Source: Andalucia godoyi (taxonomy: Eukaryota > Discoba > Jakobea > Jakobida > Andaluciidae). Taken from it: a stretch of 64,000 bases of DNA. Shown here in pieces: positions 1-9,189 of the stretch; the stretch's first letter is position 1, and each line of letters opens with the position of its first letter. The notes under the pieces were generated by a model, which was given only the letters and a program-made list of their open reading frames with translations, was not told the origin of the DNA and made no database searches. Location of the stretch: positions 1 through 64,000 of the forward strand of contig VRVR01000003.1 of assembly GCA_009859145.1 (NCBI GenBank). The letters run 5' to 3'. Position numbers and translations under genes: made by a program.

Positions 1-7
1 CTTTTAG

Positions 8-506
8 GCTAGTGTCGCCACAGTCGGGAGTTCTGCGGAGCGTTCTCGGAGACGATCCGCTCCAGCGTTTCCAGCGCTGCTTCCTCGCGGCAGTCCAGCA
101 GGCCCTGCGCGACGAGACCCACGTGCCCCTCATCCGCTGGGTGCCCCGCAAGCGCGCCCAGCTGCTGCGGACGTGCATGCTTGTTGGCTGGACGGAGCAT
201 GTGCCGGCCCAGTCCCTGACCACCGAGGAGTTTGCGGATCTCGTGGATCGTCTTGCGAGCAACCTGTGCCTGGGCAGCACAGCCAGAGAGGAGTTCGTCG
301 CATTCGTTACTGCGATCCGCGGGTCGACCGAGGTGCCCAGTGCCAAGACGCGCAGGAAGGTGTCGAATGCGGTGCTTCGAGGCTGCCAGCTGTTTCGAGA
401 CTGCTGCTTTGCCGGCGGACACAAGCCGAGCATCGTTCCGCCGCTGCTGCTGAAGCCGGAGGGCGATCTGTGCACTCTGTACTTGACGATGCGCAGCTCG
501 CGGTAG
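8..506 (+). CDS. Unidentified protein, 3' end of a gene cut by the window edge
   Basis: An open frame runs in from the left edge and stops at 504-506. The only nearby start codon is a GTG at 12, and the edge reads CTTTTAG followed by coding sequence. That looks like an intron acceptor ending at 7, so this is probably a last exon of about 166 codons. Third codon positions are strongly G/C, more so than in most neighbours, which supports coding on this strand over the equally long antisense frame. The product is mixed helical, with basic and Cys-containing stretches and a C-terminus rich in Leu, Pro and Cys. I do not recognise a family and infer no function. It converges on the kelch-b561 gene. 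Confidence 0.45.
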
Positions 507-1179
507 CAGTATGCAGTAAAACAAGATGTATGCACGATTGGAGATTCCACGATTGCCATTCACACGCACCGAGCGGAGACCCACTCGCTCCTTTCCCTCG
601 TCAGTCGTGTGTCATAAAAGCCAGACAGCAGAGATGGTGGGTTGACTCATGTGTTTTCCAGCAATGAGCACACAGAAGGCCACGGACCGTTGGTGAGCAC
701 CTTCGCGACTACTGTGTAAATGGCGTAAGCACAGTATCTCTGATGATGGATTGGCAATGCTCAGCGTGCTGCATTCATAAAAAACAGCTCACCCTAAGAA
801 AGCATTCTTCCCGCAAAATAAACGACTGTAGTCGGGAATTAGGTAATTAATATTTTACATATAACTCCTGAACGACGTCGTCCCTAGGCGATATCAGTGT
901 GCCAGATTGCTCGCCGTCCGCGACTCTACCAGTCCCCAGCATTCTCTCAGAAAGGATGGTCTGGCGAGATTTCCGTATTTGTGTGTGCCCATTGTTTACT
1001 TATGCAGTGGGATGGAGAGACGATGCACGCCATGCAACTGCAATGCATCTAGTGTTGACGGAGTGAAAAGAGTGTGGTGGAGTATAATAACTGATTGACA
1101 AAATGTTTTATGTCAATCGACCGTGGTCTAGCGACCTAGCGATCGACGATCGACACTGGTACTATCACTCCTACTTTTA
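507..1179. other. Convergent spacer, no gene seen
   Basis: 673 bases between the 3' ends of the left-edge gene and the kelch-b561 gene. It contains only short open frames without recognisable content and an A/T-rich stretch at about 840-870. Near 1131-1186 there are short direct repeats: TAGCGA three times and GATCGAC twice in tandem at 1141-1154. Confidence 0.5.
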
Positions 1180-2938
1180 CTAGCGATGTTTGAGAGACCG
1201 AAATCTCCGAATTTCCAGCGTTATGTATCCGATGAGGAGCAGCAGAACGAGACAGTACCACGTTATCCAAATAGGATCAGGCGCCACGGCAAGAAACAAG
1301 CCAAGAGAAATATTGACAATTGCCAAGATGAGGGCCAAACGACCAGTTCCACGATGCAGAAAATTCCAAAAGGGTCGCCTCGGAGTCCCGGGGTGTGGTC
1401 TAAACAGAGCATTCAACGGCTGCGCAACTCCCAAAATCGTGATAATCAATCCTATGATTCCGTGAGCAAACGAAAAGTGCTTTGCTCCAGACGCCGAAAC
1501 GACACCAAGCACAAAAGCTACGAGCCCAAATGTGAGTCCCGTTATCTGCAGACCTCGGTGCAGCCGAAACCACAACGCAGGTTGCTTCGTTCCCCCCATC
1601 TTCTTGCCGTATCGAGCAATCAATGCACCAGCTTGCAGCAGCACTCCCCAGCCAATGAATGCAAACACTCCGTGCAGAATCACAAATGAAACGTACGAAT
1701 TGCTGCCAGATAGTGGACGGGAATCGCTCAATGATCCAGAAAGAGAAAGAAGCCACAGCGACCCGGAGAGTCCGTATAATACTGCGAACTCGGAGTTGTT
1801 CATCGTTCTGTCGCTTGGTAAAAGGATTAGTAACAGGATTGCACATCACGGCGGGAATAGGAGATAGGAAAATAGAAGAGCGGGATGGGGAAAAGACATA
1901 CACCACTGTCATCGACGCGCCAACAAGCACGGTAGGCGGCGGATTTGAGGCGGATCGTCGACGAAAGGGAGCATCTCCGTCGCTGGCATCAATCAGTATA
2001 ACTTCATCGGTGGGTGTCGCCGCTGCACTGATCATATTTCCAGCATTGGTGTCACCACCATAGACCAAGACTGTGTCCGCAAGAGCGAAGTACACCATGG
2101 ACGAATATACTCTTGGTGTTGGGACGAACTGCGGTGGCGAATACTGTCCGCCTCGTTTCCACGAACGTCGACTCGAGGAAAATATCCATACGTCGTTCGA
2201 CGGACATGGACCTGCGGCAGAACCTTGGCCGTTCAGGCAACCTCCGAAAATCAAAAATTCAGTAGACCCGATCGCAACACCGGAATGCAAACATCGTGAA
2301 TGGGGCATCCGCGGATCGTACGCGTTACTCGGCCGGTCTTCCACGACTCTGCTCCATTCTTGCGTAACTGTGTCAAAGATGTACGAATCACTGAATCGTT
2401 GCACAGCTTTGTCAAACCCGTGAGTAAGAAAAAGCAAATGCTGATTGGAAGAGCGGAAGAATCCTCCCGCGGAGCCGTACCTAGCGGGGGGAACGTCGCC
2501 ATGCACAGCAACTGAAGACCACTGGAGGGATGTTGGCGAAAATAGCCAGGTATCCGAAAAAACTCGTCCGTTAACGTTTGTTTGTCCGGTGCAAATGTAG
2601 AACTCGCCAGTGCCTGACACCCCATAGACCATCGAAAAACGAGCGTCAGGAGATCCGCTCAGCATCGAAGAATTGGAAGAAAGTTCGTTCCAAGTCAGAG
2701 ACGCAAGGTTGAATAGCCATGTATCACGAAGCGCTTGTCCACCACCAGTTCGACCACCGAACAGGATCAGACTGTTGAGAGCGGGCAAATGCCCGATGGC
2801 AGCATCGCGCCGGAAAGATGGGGATGGCAACAATGATGAATTTGCAAGAATGGACCATGCAAAACCAGAACTTGACACCAGTCGAACGCAATACAGAATC
2901 GTCAGTGTTAGGTACCAGCTTGAGAAGGACAGCTTCAT
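1180..2938 (-). CDS. Secreted kelch beta-propeller fused to a cytochrome b561 membrane domain
   Basis: Two exons, 2938-1902 and 1807-1180, give a 554-residue protein. It starts with a signal peptide (MKLSFSSWYLTLTILYCVRL...), then kelch repeats over about residues 30-375 (LILFGG, FLIFGG, VLVYGG blades). The C-terminal 180 residues form a cytochrome b561 core with the four haem-ligand histidines in LHG, LHR, AHG and LHR contexts and several membrane spans. Splicing rebuilds a kelch blade across the junction and keeps the frame, which supports one gene rather than two. The family moves electrons across membranes, usually from ascorbate. Most related proteins carry a DOMON domain where this one has a kelch propeller. 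Topology (kelch outside, haem core in the membrane) is inferred from the signal peptide. The start at 2938 is chosen because the upstream in-frame codon is GTG. Confidence 0.8.
1808..1901 (-). other. Spliceosomal intron of the kelch-b561 gene
   Basis: 94 bases on the minus strand, donor GTATGT at 1901, acceptor CGACAG ending at 1808. A near-perfect yeast-type branch site TACTAAT lies about 20 bases before the acceptor. A second in-frame acceptor (ACCAAG, ending at 1814) would add two residues. Phase 2, and the frame is maintained. Confidence 0.8.
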
Positions 2939-3364
2939 GAATAGGATGCTACGACAATCCACTTACGAGGGACTTCCGGCAATCAACAAATATTTCAGAA
3001 TCAGATCGTCAGAAAGCTCCGGGAAACTATTGTACAGTAGTACGCCAGTCGACCGGTGAGCTGGATTTCATGCATCACTTGATGCCGATGGTGGATTGGA
3101 TTCAGCACTCGGCTGTGGCGGGGATTTTCAGCTGGGCGCGTTTTTTTGTTCGGCATGACGGCATCTGATCCGTCGAGGACTTGGGCCTGCTTTCACCTTT
3201 TCCAATTGGCGGGACTGAAATTCTATTCTAACGCACCTGGACGTTCAACAAAAATCTCCGCGATCCGATTGTGTTATGAAATAGTGGTGCGACTAGCGGC
3301 TTGTCCGCTAGCGGTGGTACGATAGCGGAGACCTGTCATTGAACGCAGCGGCGGAATTCAACTG
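2939..3364. other. Spacer between the kelch-b561 start and a hAT remnant
   Basis: Upstream region of the minus-strand kelch-b561 gene. No coding signal is seen. A perfect inverted repeat with 7-base arms (CTAGCGG / CCGCTAG, 5-base loop) lies at 3293-3311, followed by further AGCGG motifs. It could be a decayed transposon end, since it sits just before the truncated transposase. Confidence 0.4.
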
Positions 3365-4117
3365 TTGACCGTTTTTCACAAACGGAGAGAGTTTCTGTTC
3401 TCTGATGCAGCGTTTGCCGCTTACTTGCTAGACTTTCGTTTCCAAGGACAGTTCTTGGATGTTGATCAAAGACAATGTGCAGTCAACTTTCTTATGCAGT
3501 CCTTGGATGGCAATGGGAAATTGCAATTGATGGAGTATCTGTCTCCTTCTGCTGGCGCCTCTTGGCCAGATATGAGACAGCACTTATTGAGTTCAGAGCG
3601 GCTTCCATTTGAAATGTGGCAAGCCGCCAGCGGTATGGGCTACTTTACTAGCCTCAGTCCTGTCGCACAACGCTTGACATTTGTCGTTTGCAATTCTGCC
3701 TCGTCGGAGCGCATTTGGTCGAACTTTTCCTATATTCACACAAAATTGCGAAATCGCCTATCTGTGCAGAAGAGTATCGCTTTATCTATTATCAATGCAT
3801 GGTATAACATGAAGGACCGTTTGGCAGTGTCAAATCAGAAATGGATAGCGTTGAAGTTTAACGCTTTGAATACTGTATCCGACATCACTCAGAATGTTCT
3901 GAACGAACTAGTTGATGAAGGGAATGAAGAAGATTCACCTTTCGTTCCTGATCTTGAAAAAGAAGCGGAGGAAGAAATTGCAAGGTTCACTGCGCAACTT
4001 GGTACTTCCAACAACAATTCCGACTTTTCTGGTAACTTCGTTATTGATCCTTTATGTCCGCTTAGTGGTTTGCAGTCTGACTCTGGCGACGAAGCCTCTT
4101 CGTCTCTGTCTCCTTAA
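3365..4117 (+). pseudogene. 5'-truncated hAT-family transposase remnant
   Basis: A 250-codon open frame with no ATG near its start (TTG at 3365). It matches only the last third of the complete hAT transposase to its right. The shared hAT C-terminal dimerisation motif includes CNSASSERIWSNFSYIH here against CNSASTERVWSNFSFIH there, followed by a conserved KxRNRLS segment. The tail is acidic and Ser-rich. The BED finger and the first two catalytic aspartates are missing, so the product cannot be a transposase on its own. Divergence from the neighbour is large, so it is from a different hAT lineage or much older. The frame has not been broken by stops, so exaptation or recent truncation cannot be excluded. 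Confidence 0.7.
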
Positions 4118-4376
4118 CTGATCTTTGTTGTTCTGAGGCTACTTTGCTTTTTGTGCCCCGTTGGGCATTTCATATTGTAAATGTGTTTTGGTGTCTGTTG
4201 GAAGATATACGCTCATTATTATTGGTACCGGCTGACAGCAAGACAGGGACATGACAAGGGGCACAGCAAGGATACGAATAATGGACAAGGGAAACGAAAC
4301 CGTTGTAGTGCGTCGGCTTCCCGTCGGGTAACAATTCGTCGGGTGTAAACATCACGGCTTGCCAGCGGTCGATGAC
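4118..4376. other. Spacer between hAT remnant and hAT element
   Basis: 259 bases, probably 3' flank of the truncated transposase. No gene or clear terminal repeat matching the remnant was found. Confidence 0.4.
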
Positions 4377-6989
4377 TAGGGTTCGTCATACGACGGCGCG
4401 ACGGCAAATCTCAAAAAAAGACCGTCATCTTTGACGTCGCGTCGTCCGTCATTTGACGCCAGCCCTTACACAGCCATAAATGATGCTAAGGCTTTACGAT
4501 TACAATGGTTAGTACATGCTGCAGTTCACGGTTGCAGCATCGCAGCAGAAGAATCAGCTTCATCTTCAAACGACCATGCCGACGGCGTGTCCTGTTCTAG
4601 AAAGACAGTCACTGGGCCGCTTTCACTCATCTCTGCTTCTTGATCACTGATTGATGAGATGGAAGACGTATCCGCAACGTCATCGTCATCGTCGGCCACT
4701 TGCCCAGACATCGAGAACTGCGAAATATCGAAGCGGCACGGACTCGACAGTTGATGTCGATTGTTCCAAGCGTAGACCAAAGCGAGTTCGATTGTCTTCT
4801 TCGTTGATAGTCGATTCCTTGTCTTCGAGTGAATGAAACTGAAGTTGGACCAGACTCTTTCTGTCGACGCAGAATTGCAAATGACTGACAGAAGTCGCAG
4901 CGCCACTTTTGAAATGATCTTCCACTTCGGACCGAAAAAACGCATCCTTCTCCAGAATGTGATTACACTGCCACCTGCTCGATTCCATACCAACTCCTCG
5001 TCGTGATCATTAATGAACCCGTTGTCCAGAACTGCTTGAAATGCATAGTACTCTCGGTCTTCGTCTTCGGGACGAGTGAGCATGTGCCTAGCAATCCTGC
5101 TGATGTGGATTTCCGTCAAATGTTTCTTCTGGTACCTGGGGTCCAAAGAATACGCAACCAGTATGCGGTCGTCCGACAGCCTTTCCATTCTTTGTTGGAA
5201 ACACTGCAATACTTCGGGGAACTCTTTCACCAGATCCGACTGCGACAGATGCTGTTCGAACTCGTGCATGAAATGAAAAGCAGACGAAATGTCGCACGTG
5301 TTGCTTTCAATCACCTTGAGTAACGAGGATAGAGGATTGAAAGCATCGATAACAGCCTTCATGGATTGCCAGATTGTTGCGTCGTTTTCAATAAGCCGAC
5401 GTAACGTCACATTGCGCATCTTTTGTCGAACTTGACCGCAGTCCCGAATCAGTGACACGATCGCCTCGCGATTCTCATACACTCGAGATATGCATTTCAT
5501 TACGGAACCCCATCTGGTCCTTCCTGGCATTTGAAGTCCTCTCAGCTTCGATTCCGTTTGTTTGGCACGCAGGGCGTCGCCCGCGACCTGGTACCGTCGA
5601 AAGAACGTTGTGATTTTCTGGGCTACGAACGCAATCTGAGGAAGTGAGTACTCCCCGGGAGAAATGTCAGAGAACTTGACGCCGTTCAATGCATTGTCAT
5701 TGCCAGCGATAGAATCGTCCAATTCCAGATCGTCTTCCAATTCAACCTCCCGCACGACATCATCCATTTCAACGGTCTGCGAGGCAGTTTCCAGATTTCG
5801 GGAAGAAACGGGTCGACATTTGATCTTGGAAAACACATCGTTAAAAAACAGATTAAGCATGTGCGCATGACAACCCACAAATAATGTTTCTGGATATTTC
5901 GGCTGCAGCAACCGCCACGATTTGTGCATTACGCTGGCGTTGTCAGTCACGATTCCGGCTACTTTGTCATGAATATTGTGGAGTGAAATTGCCTTGTCTA
6001 AAAACAAGGCATAATATTCTGCAGTTTTTGACTGCATGGGAGAATGTTCTGCACCAAAAAACACAGCTTCTCCATCGCAGATTGCAACGCAGTTCGTTAT
6101 CGATTCATTTCTTTGGTTGGACCAAGTGTCGGACGACAACGTCAAAAATTCAGTCTTTCGAATTTTTTCAACGATTTTATGGCGAGCGAGGCAAACAGTC
6201 TCTGGTAGAATACGGCGATGCACAGTTGATGGCGAAGGCGCCGTGTACCCCAAGTGAGACAAAAACGCCTGGATCTTGATGTTCTCCAAAACATGGAACG
6301 GGATGTTTGCAGACACCAAAGCATCGCACAGCGAACGATCCAACATTGTCTTTTTGACCTCGGCTTGTTCAAACATGTCTTCCAGTTGGCTCCTGTTGCC
6401 AGAAAAATCCTCAGTGCTCGACGCCGCCCGAGCACGCTTGCGAAATCGCATCGGGGCCCAGTTCTCAACTTCGCCCACCGGCAAAGACGTCAATAACATA
6501 TCGCGGTCCGTCTCAGTCACGTTCTTACAGTGCACGAAGACGTGATTGTACATACGCTCTGGATGATTGGAAACCCATTCATCACATTTGCAGCATTTGA
6601 ACTCGGAAGAAGGCTTTCCTCCCTTCGTTACCTTTGGGCGTTTTTCACTGAACCATTTATCCTTGATACCAAGACTGCCCCCCATTCGCACGTCACACAA
6701 ATGAACAACGCGAGATACAAAAAGAAGTTACACGCACGGGAAAAAAAGAGAGAGAGAGAGAGAAAGAAATGCAGAACGAAATCAAAAAGGAGGAGTGCTT
6801 TCGACGGCATGATGCACGACGACAAAAGTGCATTTTCCCGCCAGTTTCTTGGCAGGATATGCAGAAGTGACACCTGCTGTAGTCAGCGTCATATGATGGA
6901 ACGACGGGAAGGGCGAGCTTTCGGCCGTCGCATTTGACGTCAATATGACGCGACGTCACGGCTTCTTTGGCGTCGCGTGGCGAACCCTA
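4377..6989 (-). mobile_element. Complete hAT DNA transposon with terminal inverted repeats
   Basis: A 2,613-base element bounded by imperfect terminal inverted repeats. Both ends begin TAGGGTTCG reading inward and agree at 17 of the first 21 positions (4377-4397 and 6969-6989). Subterminal inverted copies of the 12-mer TGACGTCGCGTC lie at 4432-4443 and 6947-6958, with ATTTGACG motifs nearby. It encodes one intact transposase. The 8 bases outside the left end (TCGATGAC) and right end (CAACAAAT) do not match, so no 8-bp target duplication is visible. It sits in the spacer upstream of the NADPH oxidase gene. Confidence 0.85.
4526..6685 (-). CDS. hAT-family transposase
   Basis: 719 residues from the ATG at 6685; an in-frame TTG lies 5 codons upstream. 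An N-terminal BED-type zinc finger (residues about 31-54, CCKC...H...HC) should bind the terminal repeats. The RNase H-like core shows a first Asp in SSDTWSNQ (about residue 185), a second Asp in GIVTDNASV (about 242) followed by GCHAHMLN, and the catalytic Glu in ASTERVWSN (about 602), which lies in the hAT C-terminal dimerisation region. All three catalytic residues are present and the frame is open, so the enzyme may be active or recently so. It cuts and pastes the element between its terminal repeats in the nucleus. The acidic Asp/Ser-rich C-terminal tail is outside the conserved core. Confidence 0.9.
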   Translation of the reverse strand: MGGSLGIKDKWFSEKRPKVTKGGKPSSEFKCCKCDEWVSNHPERMYNHVFVHCKNVTETDRDMLLTSLPVGEVENWAPMRFRKRARAASSTEDFSGNRSQLEDMFEQAEVKKTMLDRSLCDALVSANIPFHVLENIKIQAFLSHLGYTAPSPSTVHRRILPETVCLARHKIVEKIRKTEFLTLSSDTWSNQRNESITNCVAICDGEAVFFGAEHSPMQSKTAEYYALFLDKAISLHNIHDKVAGIVTDNASVMHKSWRLLQPKYPETLFVGCHAHMLNLFFNDVFSKIKCRPVSSRNLETASQTVEMDDVVREVELEDDLELDDSIAGNDNALNGVKFSDISPGEYSLPQIAFVAQKITTFFRRYQVAGDALRAKQTESKLRGLQMPGRTRWGSVMKCISRVYENREAIVSLIRDCGQVRQKMRNVTLRRLIENDATIWQSMKAVIDAFNPLSSLLKVIESNTCDISSAFHFMHEFEQHLSQSDLVKEFPEVLQCFQQRMERLSDDRILVAYSLDPRYQKKHLTEIHISRIARHMLTRPEDEDREYYAFQAVLDNGFINDHDEELVWNRAGGSVITFWRRMRFFGPKWKIISKVALRLLSVICNSASTERVWSNFSFIHSKTRNRLSTKKTIELALVYAWNNRHQLSSPCRFDISQFSMSGQVADDDDDVADTSSISSISDQEAEMSESGPVTVFLEQDTPSAWSFEDEADSSAAMLQP

Positions 6990-7410
6990 CAACAAATCAA
7001 GGAAGGTTTTGGAGCGCGCCTCCGGGTCCCGCCGCAATGCTTTTTGAAATGGAGCGCAGAGGATGTGCTGCGTGATGTGCGAGCATCAAGCATCACGTTG
7101 TCGGTTCTTCAGTCTTTGGAGCATGCCTCCAGAAATGTGCAGAAAATTTAATTTGCAAAGATTCCGCTGGCTGTAATGCGCCTCAATAGGGTTTGGGGTA
7201 GATAGGGTTGGTAAATGCAATATTGCAATGCAAGATAGTGCATGCAAGATAGTGCAATTGCAGTTCAGCCGAGAAGGTATCCTCTTGTCCAGCTCTTTTC
7301 TCCCTTCGTTGGACGTATTTTCATTGTATCCTCTCGATATCGCCTGCGAGACTAGCAAGACTGAGTTTCGAATATCCATAATCAGTTTATTTTGAATTCG
7401 CCCATTCAGA
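6990..7410. promoter_or_regulatory. Upstream region of the NADPH oxidase gene, structured repeats
   Basis: Spacer between the hAT element and the NOX start. It holds a 12-base perfect palindrome TGCAATATTGCA at 7216-7227, directly followed by two adjacent copies of ATGCAAGATAGTGC (7228-7241, 7242-7255). TAGGGTTTGG and TAGGGTTGG motifs at about 7189-7213 resemble the hAT terminal repeat start. The last bases before the ATG read CCCATTCAG/A. Confidence 0.4.
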
Positions 7411-9189
7411 ATGGGTTTTTTTGCTGCATGGAAACGCAGGCTCACCGATAAAGACGAATTCGCCAATTATTGGGCTACGGAAGGGCACAAGGTTATTTTT
7501 ATCACACTGTATGTCATTGTGACAATCATCCTCTTTGTTGAAGCGGCTGTGCGATGGGCAGGCCTGCTCGAGGACGTAGAGAAAACGAACGGGAAAAAGT
7601 ATTCGTGGGTGATTGTTGCACGCGGTTTTGGGCAGCTTTTGAACTTCAATTGCATGCTGGTAATTGTTCCCGTGTTGCGGTCAATCATCACTTGGATGCG
7701 GAAAACCCGCCTGGCCAATTTCTTGCCTTTGGACAAGAATATTGTCTTTCATCGTTACATCGCATACGTGATTGTGTTCTGCGGTTGGGCACATGGATCT
7801 GCCCATTATTACAATTACAATTGCTGTCCAGAGGTCTACTTCAAGCCGAACGACTTTTCGAAGACATCATTGGAGGCAGCCTGGTCCACGCTCGCCGGAG
7901 TTACTGGCAATATGTTATATCTCGTAATTCTTGTTATGTTTTCGGCTGCCCACTCCGAATATCGGAAATCGAGGAACTTCACTGTCTTCTGGTTTGTCCA
8001 CCATCTCTTTATTGTGTTTTTTGCACTCGTCCTTGCTCACGGCCCCAATTTTTGGAAATGGTTCGTCGGCCCTGGTGCTCTGTACTTTTTTGAACGCCTT
8101 GCACGTATTTTCCGGGGATCTCGTACGGTTGGCGTTCTCCGTGTGCACCATCTGCCCTCCCAGGTGTTGTTTCTCGAACTTGAAAACAAAATCCAGTACA
8201 AAGCAGGTCAGTACTGTTTTCTCAACTGCCCTTACCTGTCGAAGTATGAGTGGCACCCGTTTACAATTTCATCTGCTCCCGAGGAAGAGCATCTCGATTT
8301 CCATATTCGATGTGTCGGTGATTGGACTCAGGCTCTTTCCAAGTTGCTGAACCCCGATCGGAAGAAGGATTTGGTCATGAACAACTACGTCGGGGCAGAT
8401 GGCAAGTATCCGCTAATCAAGGTAGATGGTCCGTTTGGAGCTCCTGCAGAACACATCTTTGAGTTCGAGCACATCATGTTGATTGCTGCGGGAATCGGCG
8501 TAACTCCGTACGCCTCCATTTTGAAGCACATTCACTTCCGGTTGCAACAGAATAATGTCGGCAAGATGAAAAAGGTATACTTTTACTGGGTGAATCGGGA
8601 TGAAGGGTCCTGGGAATGGTTCAGTGAAATTCTCAAGAACCTAGAGGGCAAAGTCCGGAAGGATTTTCTCGAGGTCCACACGTTCTTCACTGGTGCGCTT
8701 AAGGTCGATGATATTCGAACGATTGTCTTCTCTTCAGCAGAAGTTGCTGCGAAAGGCACGGACATGCCGGTTTCCGCCTATGCTCGCGCGATGTATGGAT
8801 ACTCCGCTCAGGCGTCGGACGAAATTGACTTGCAGGAAGACGATGATGTCGAAGTGTTGGCACGCAACGCTGATGGTTGGTGGGAAGGTACCAACAAACG
8901 GACCGGTCAAAAAGGTCTTTTCCCATACAATTTTGTCCAAGTTATTGATCGTATTACAAAGATGGAGGAAGGTTCTCATAGGCACTATGGTCGTCCCCAC
9001 TGGGACGATATTTTCAAGACAGTTGGTCAGCAGGTGGAAGCAGTGACTCCTCCGCGCGAAGCGGAACGTCCCAAGGTTGGGGTTTTCTTCTGCGGCCCTG
9101 CAGTCATGTCAAAACAGCTCTATCAGTTCTCTGCTCGTGCAAACCAGCTTGGTCGAACGGCCTTTGATTACAAGAAGGAGAATTTCTGA
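7411..9189 (+). CDS. NADPH oxidase with an SH3 domain inserted in the NADPH-binding lobe
   Basis: 592 residues, intronless, NOX/DUOX superfamily. It would pass electrons from cytosolic NADPH through FAD and two haems to O2 across the membrane. The ferric-reductase transmembrane domain keeps the paired haem histidines (FHRYIAYVIVFCGWAHG and FVHHLFIVFFALVLAHG; spacings of 14 and 13 match NOX2). The FAD motif is HPFTISSAP; NADPH motifs are GPFGAP, AAGIGVTPYASIL and FFCGPAVM; the C-terminus KKENF resembles NOX2. Residues about 457-513 are a canonical SH3 domain (ARAMYGYSA, DEIDL, DGWWEG, GLFPYNFV). It lies between the TGAL strand and the GRPHWDDIF segment. No EF-hands are present, so calcium gating of the NOX5 type is not expected. 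In the animal NOX2 system SH3 domains are on separate cytosolic activators; here one is in cis. Confidence 0.93.
   Translation: MGFFAAWKRRLTDKDEFANYWATEGHKVIFITLYVIVTIILFVEAAVRWAGLLEDVEKTNGKKYSWVIVARGFGQLLNFNCMLVIVPVLRSIITWMRKTRLANFLPLDKNIVFHRYIAYVIVFCGWAHGSAHYYNYNCCPEVYFKPNDFSKTSLEAAWSTLAGVTGNMLYLVILVMFSAAHSEYRKSRNFTVFWFVHHLFIVFFALVLAHGPNFWKWFVGPGALYFFERLARIFRGSRTVGVLRVHHLPSQVLFLELENKIQYKAGQYCFLNCPYLSKYEWHPFTISSAPEEEHLDFHIRCVGDWTQALSKLLNPDRKKDLVMNNYVGADGKYPLIKVDGPFGAPAEHIFEFEHIMLIAAGIGVTPYASILKHIHFRLQQNNVGKMKKVYFYWVNRDEGSWEWFSEILKNLEGKVRKDFLEVHTFFTGALKVDDIRTIVFSSAEVAAKGTDMPVSAYARAMYGYSAQASDEIDLQEDDDVEVLARNADGWWEGTNKRTGQKGLFPYNFVQVIDRITKMEEGSHRHYGRPHWDDIFKTVGQQVEAVTPPREAERPKVGVFFCGPAVMSKQLYQFSARANQLGRTAFDYKKENF

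Noticed and set aside
9-584. 191-codon minus-strand open frame at the left edge
   Set aside because: Mirror of a G/C-rich + strand coding exon; its composition is Arg/Ala/Gln-rich without domain patterns.
907-1098. 63-codon + frame in the first spacer
   Set aside because: No domain and no start context; chance frame.
1400-1807. Continuation of the kelch reading frame into the b561 exon in a different phase (ending at 1400)
   Set aside because: After the intron donor the frame loses kelch and membrane patterns; the b561 frame spliced in at 1807 is clearly the coding one.
7187-7213. Interstitial telomere-like sequence
   Set aside because: Only two TAGGGTT motifs with irregular spacing; not a telomeric array. 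A hAT-end relic is a better guess.
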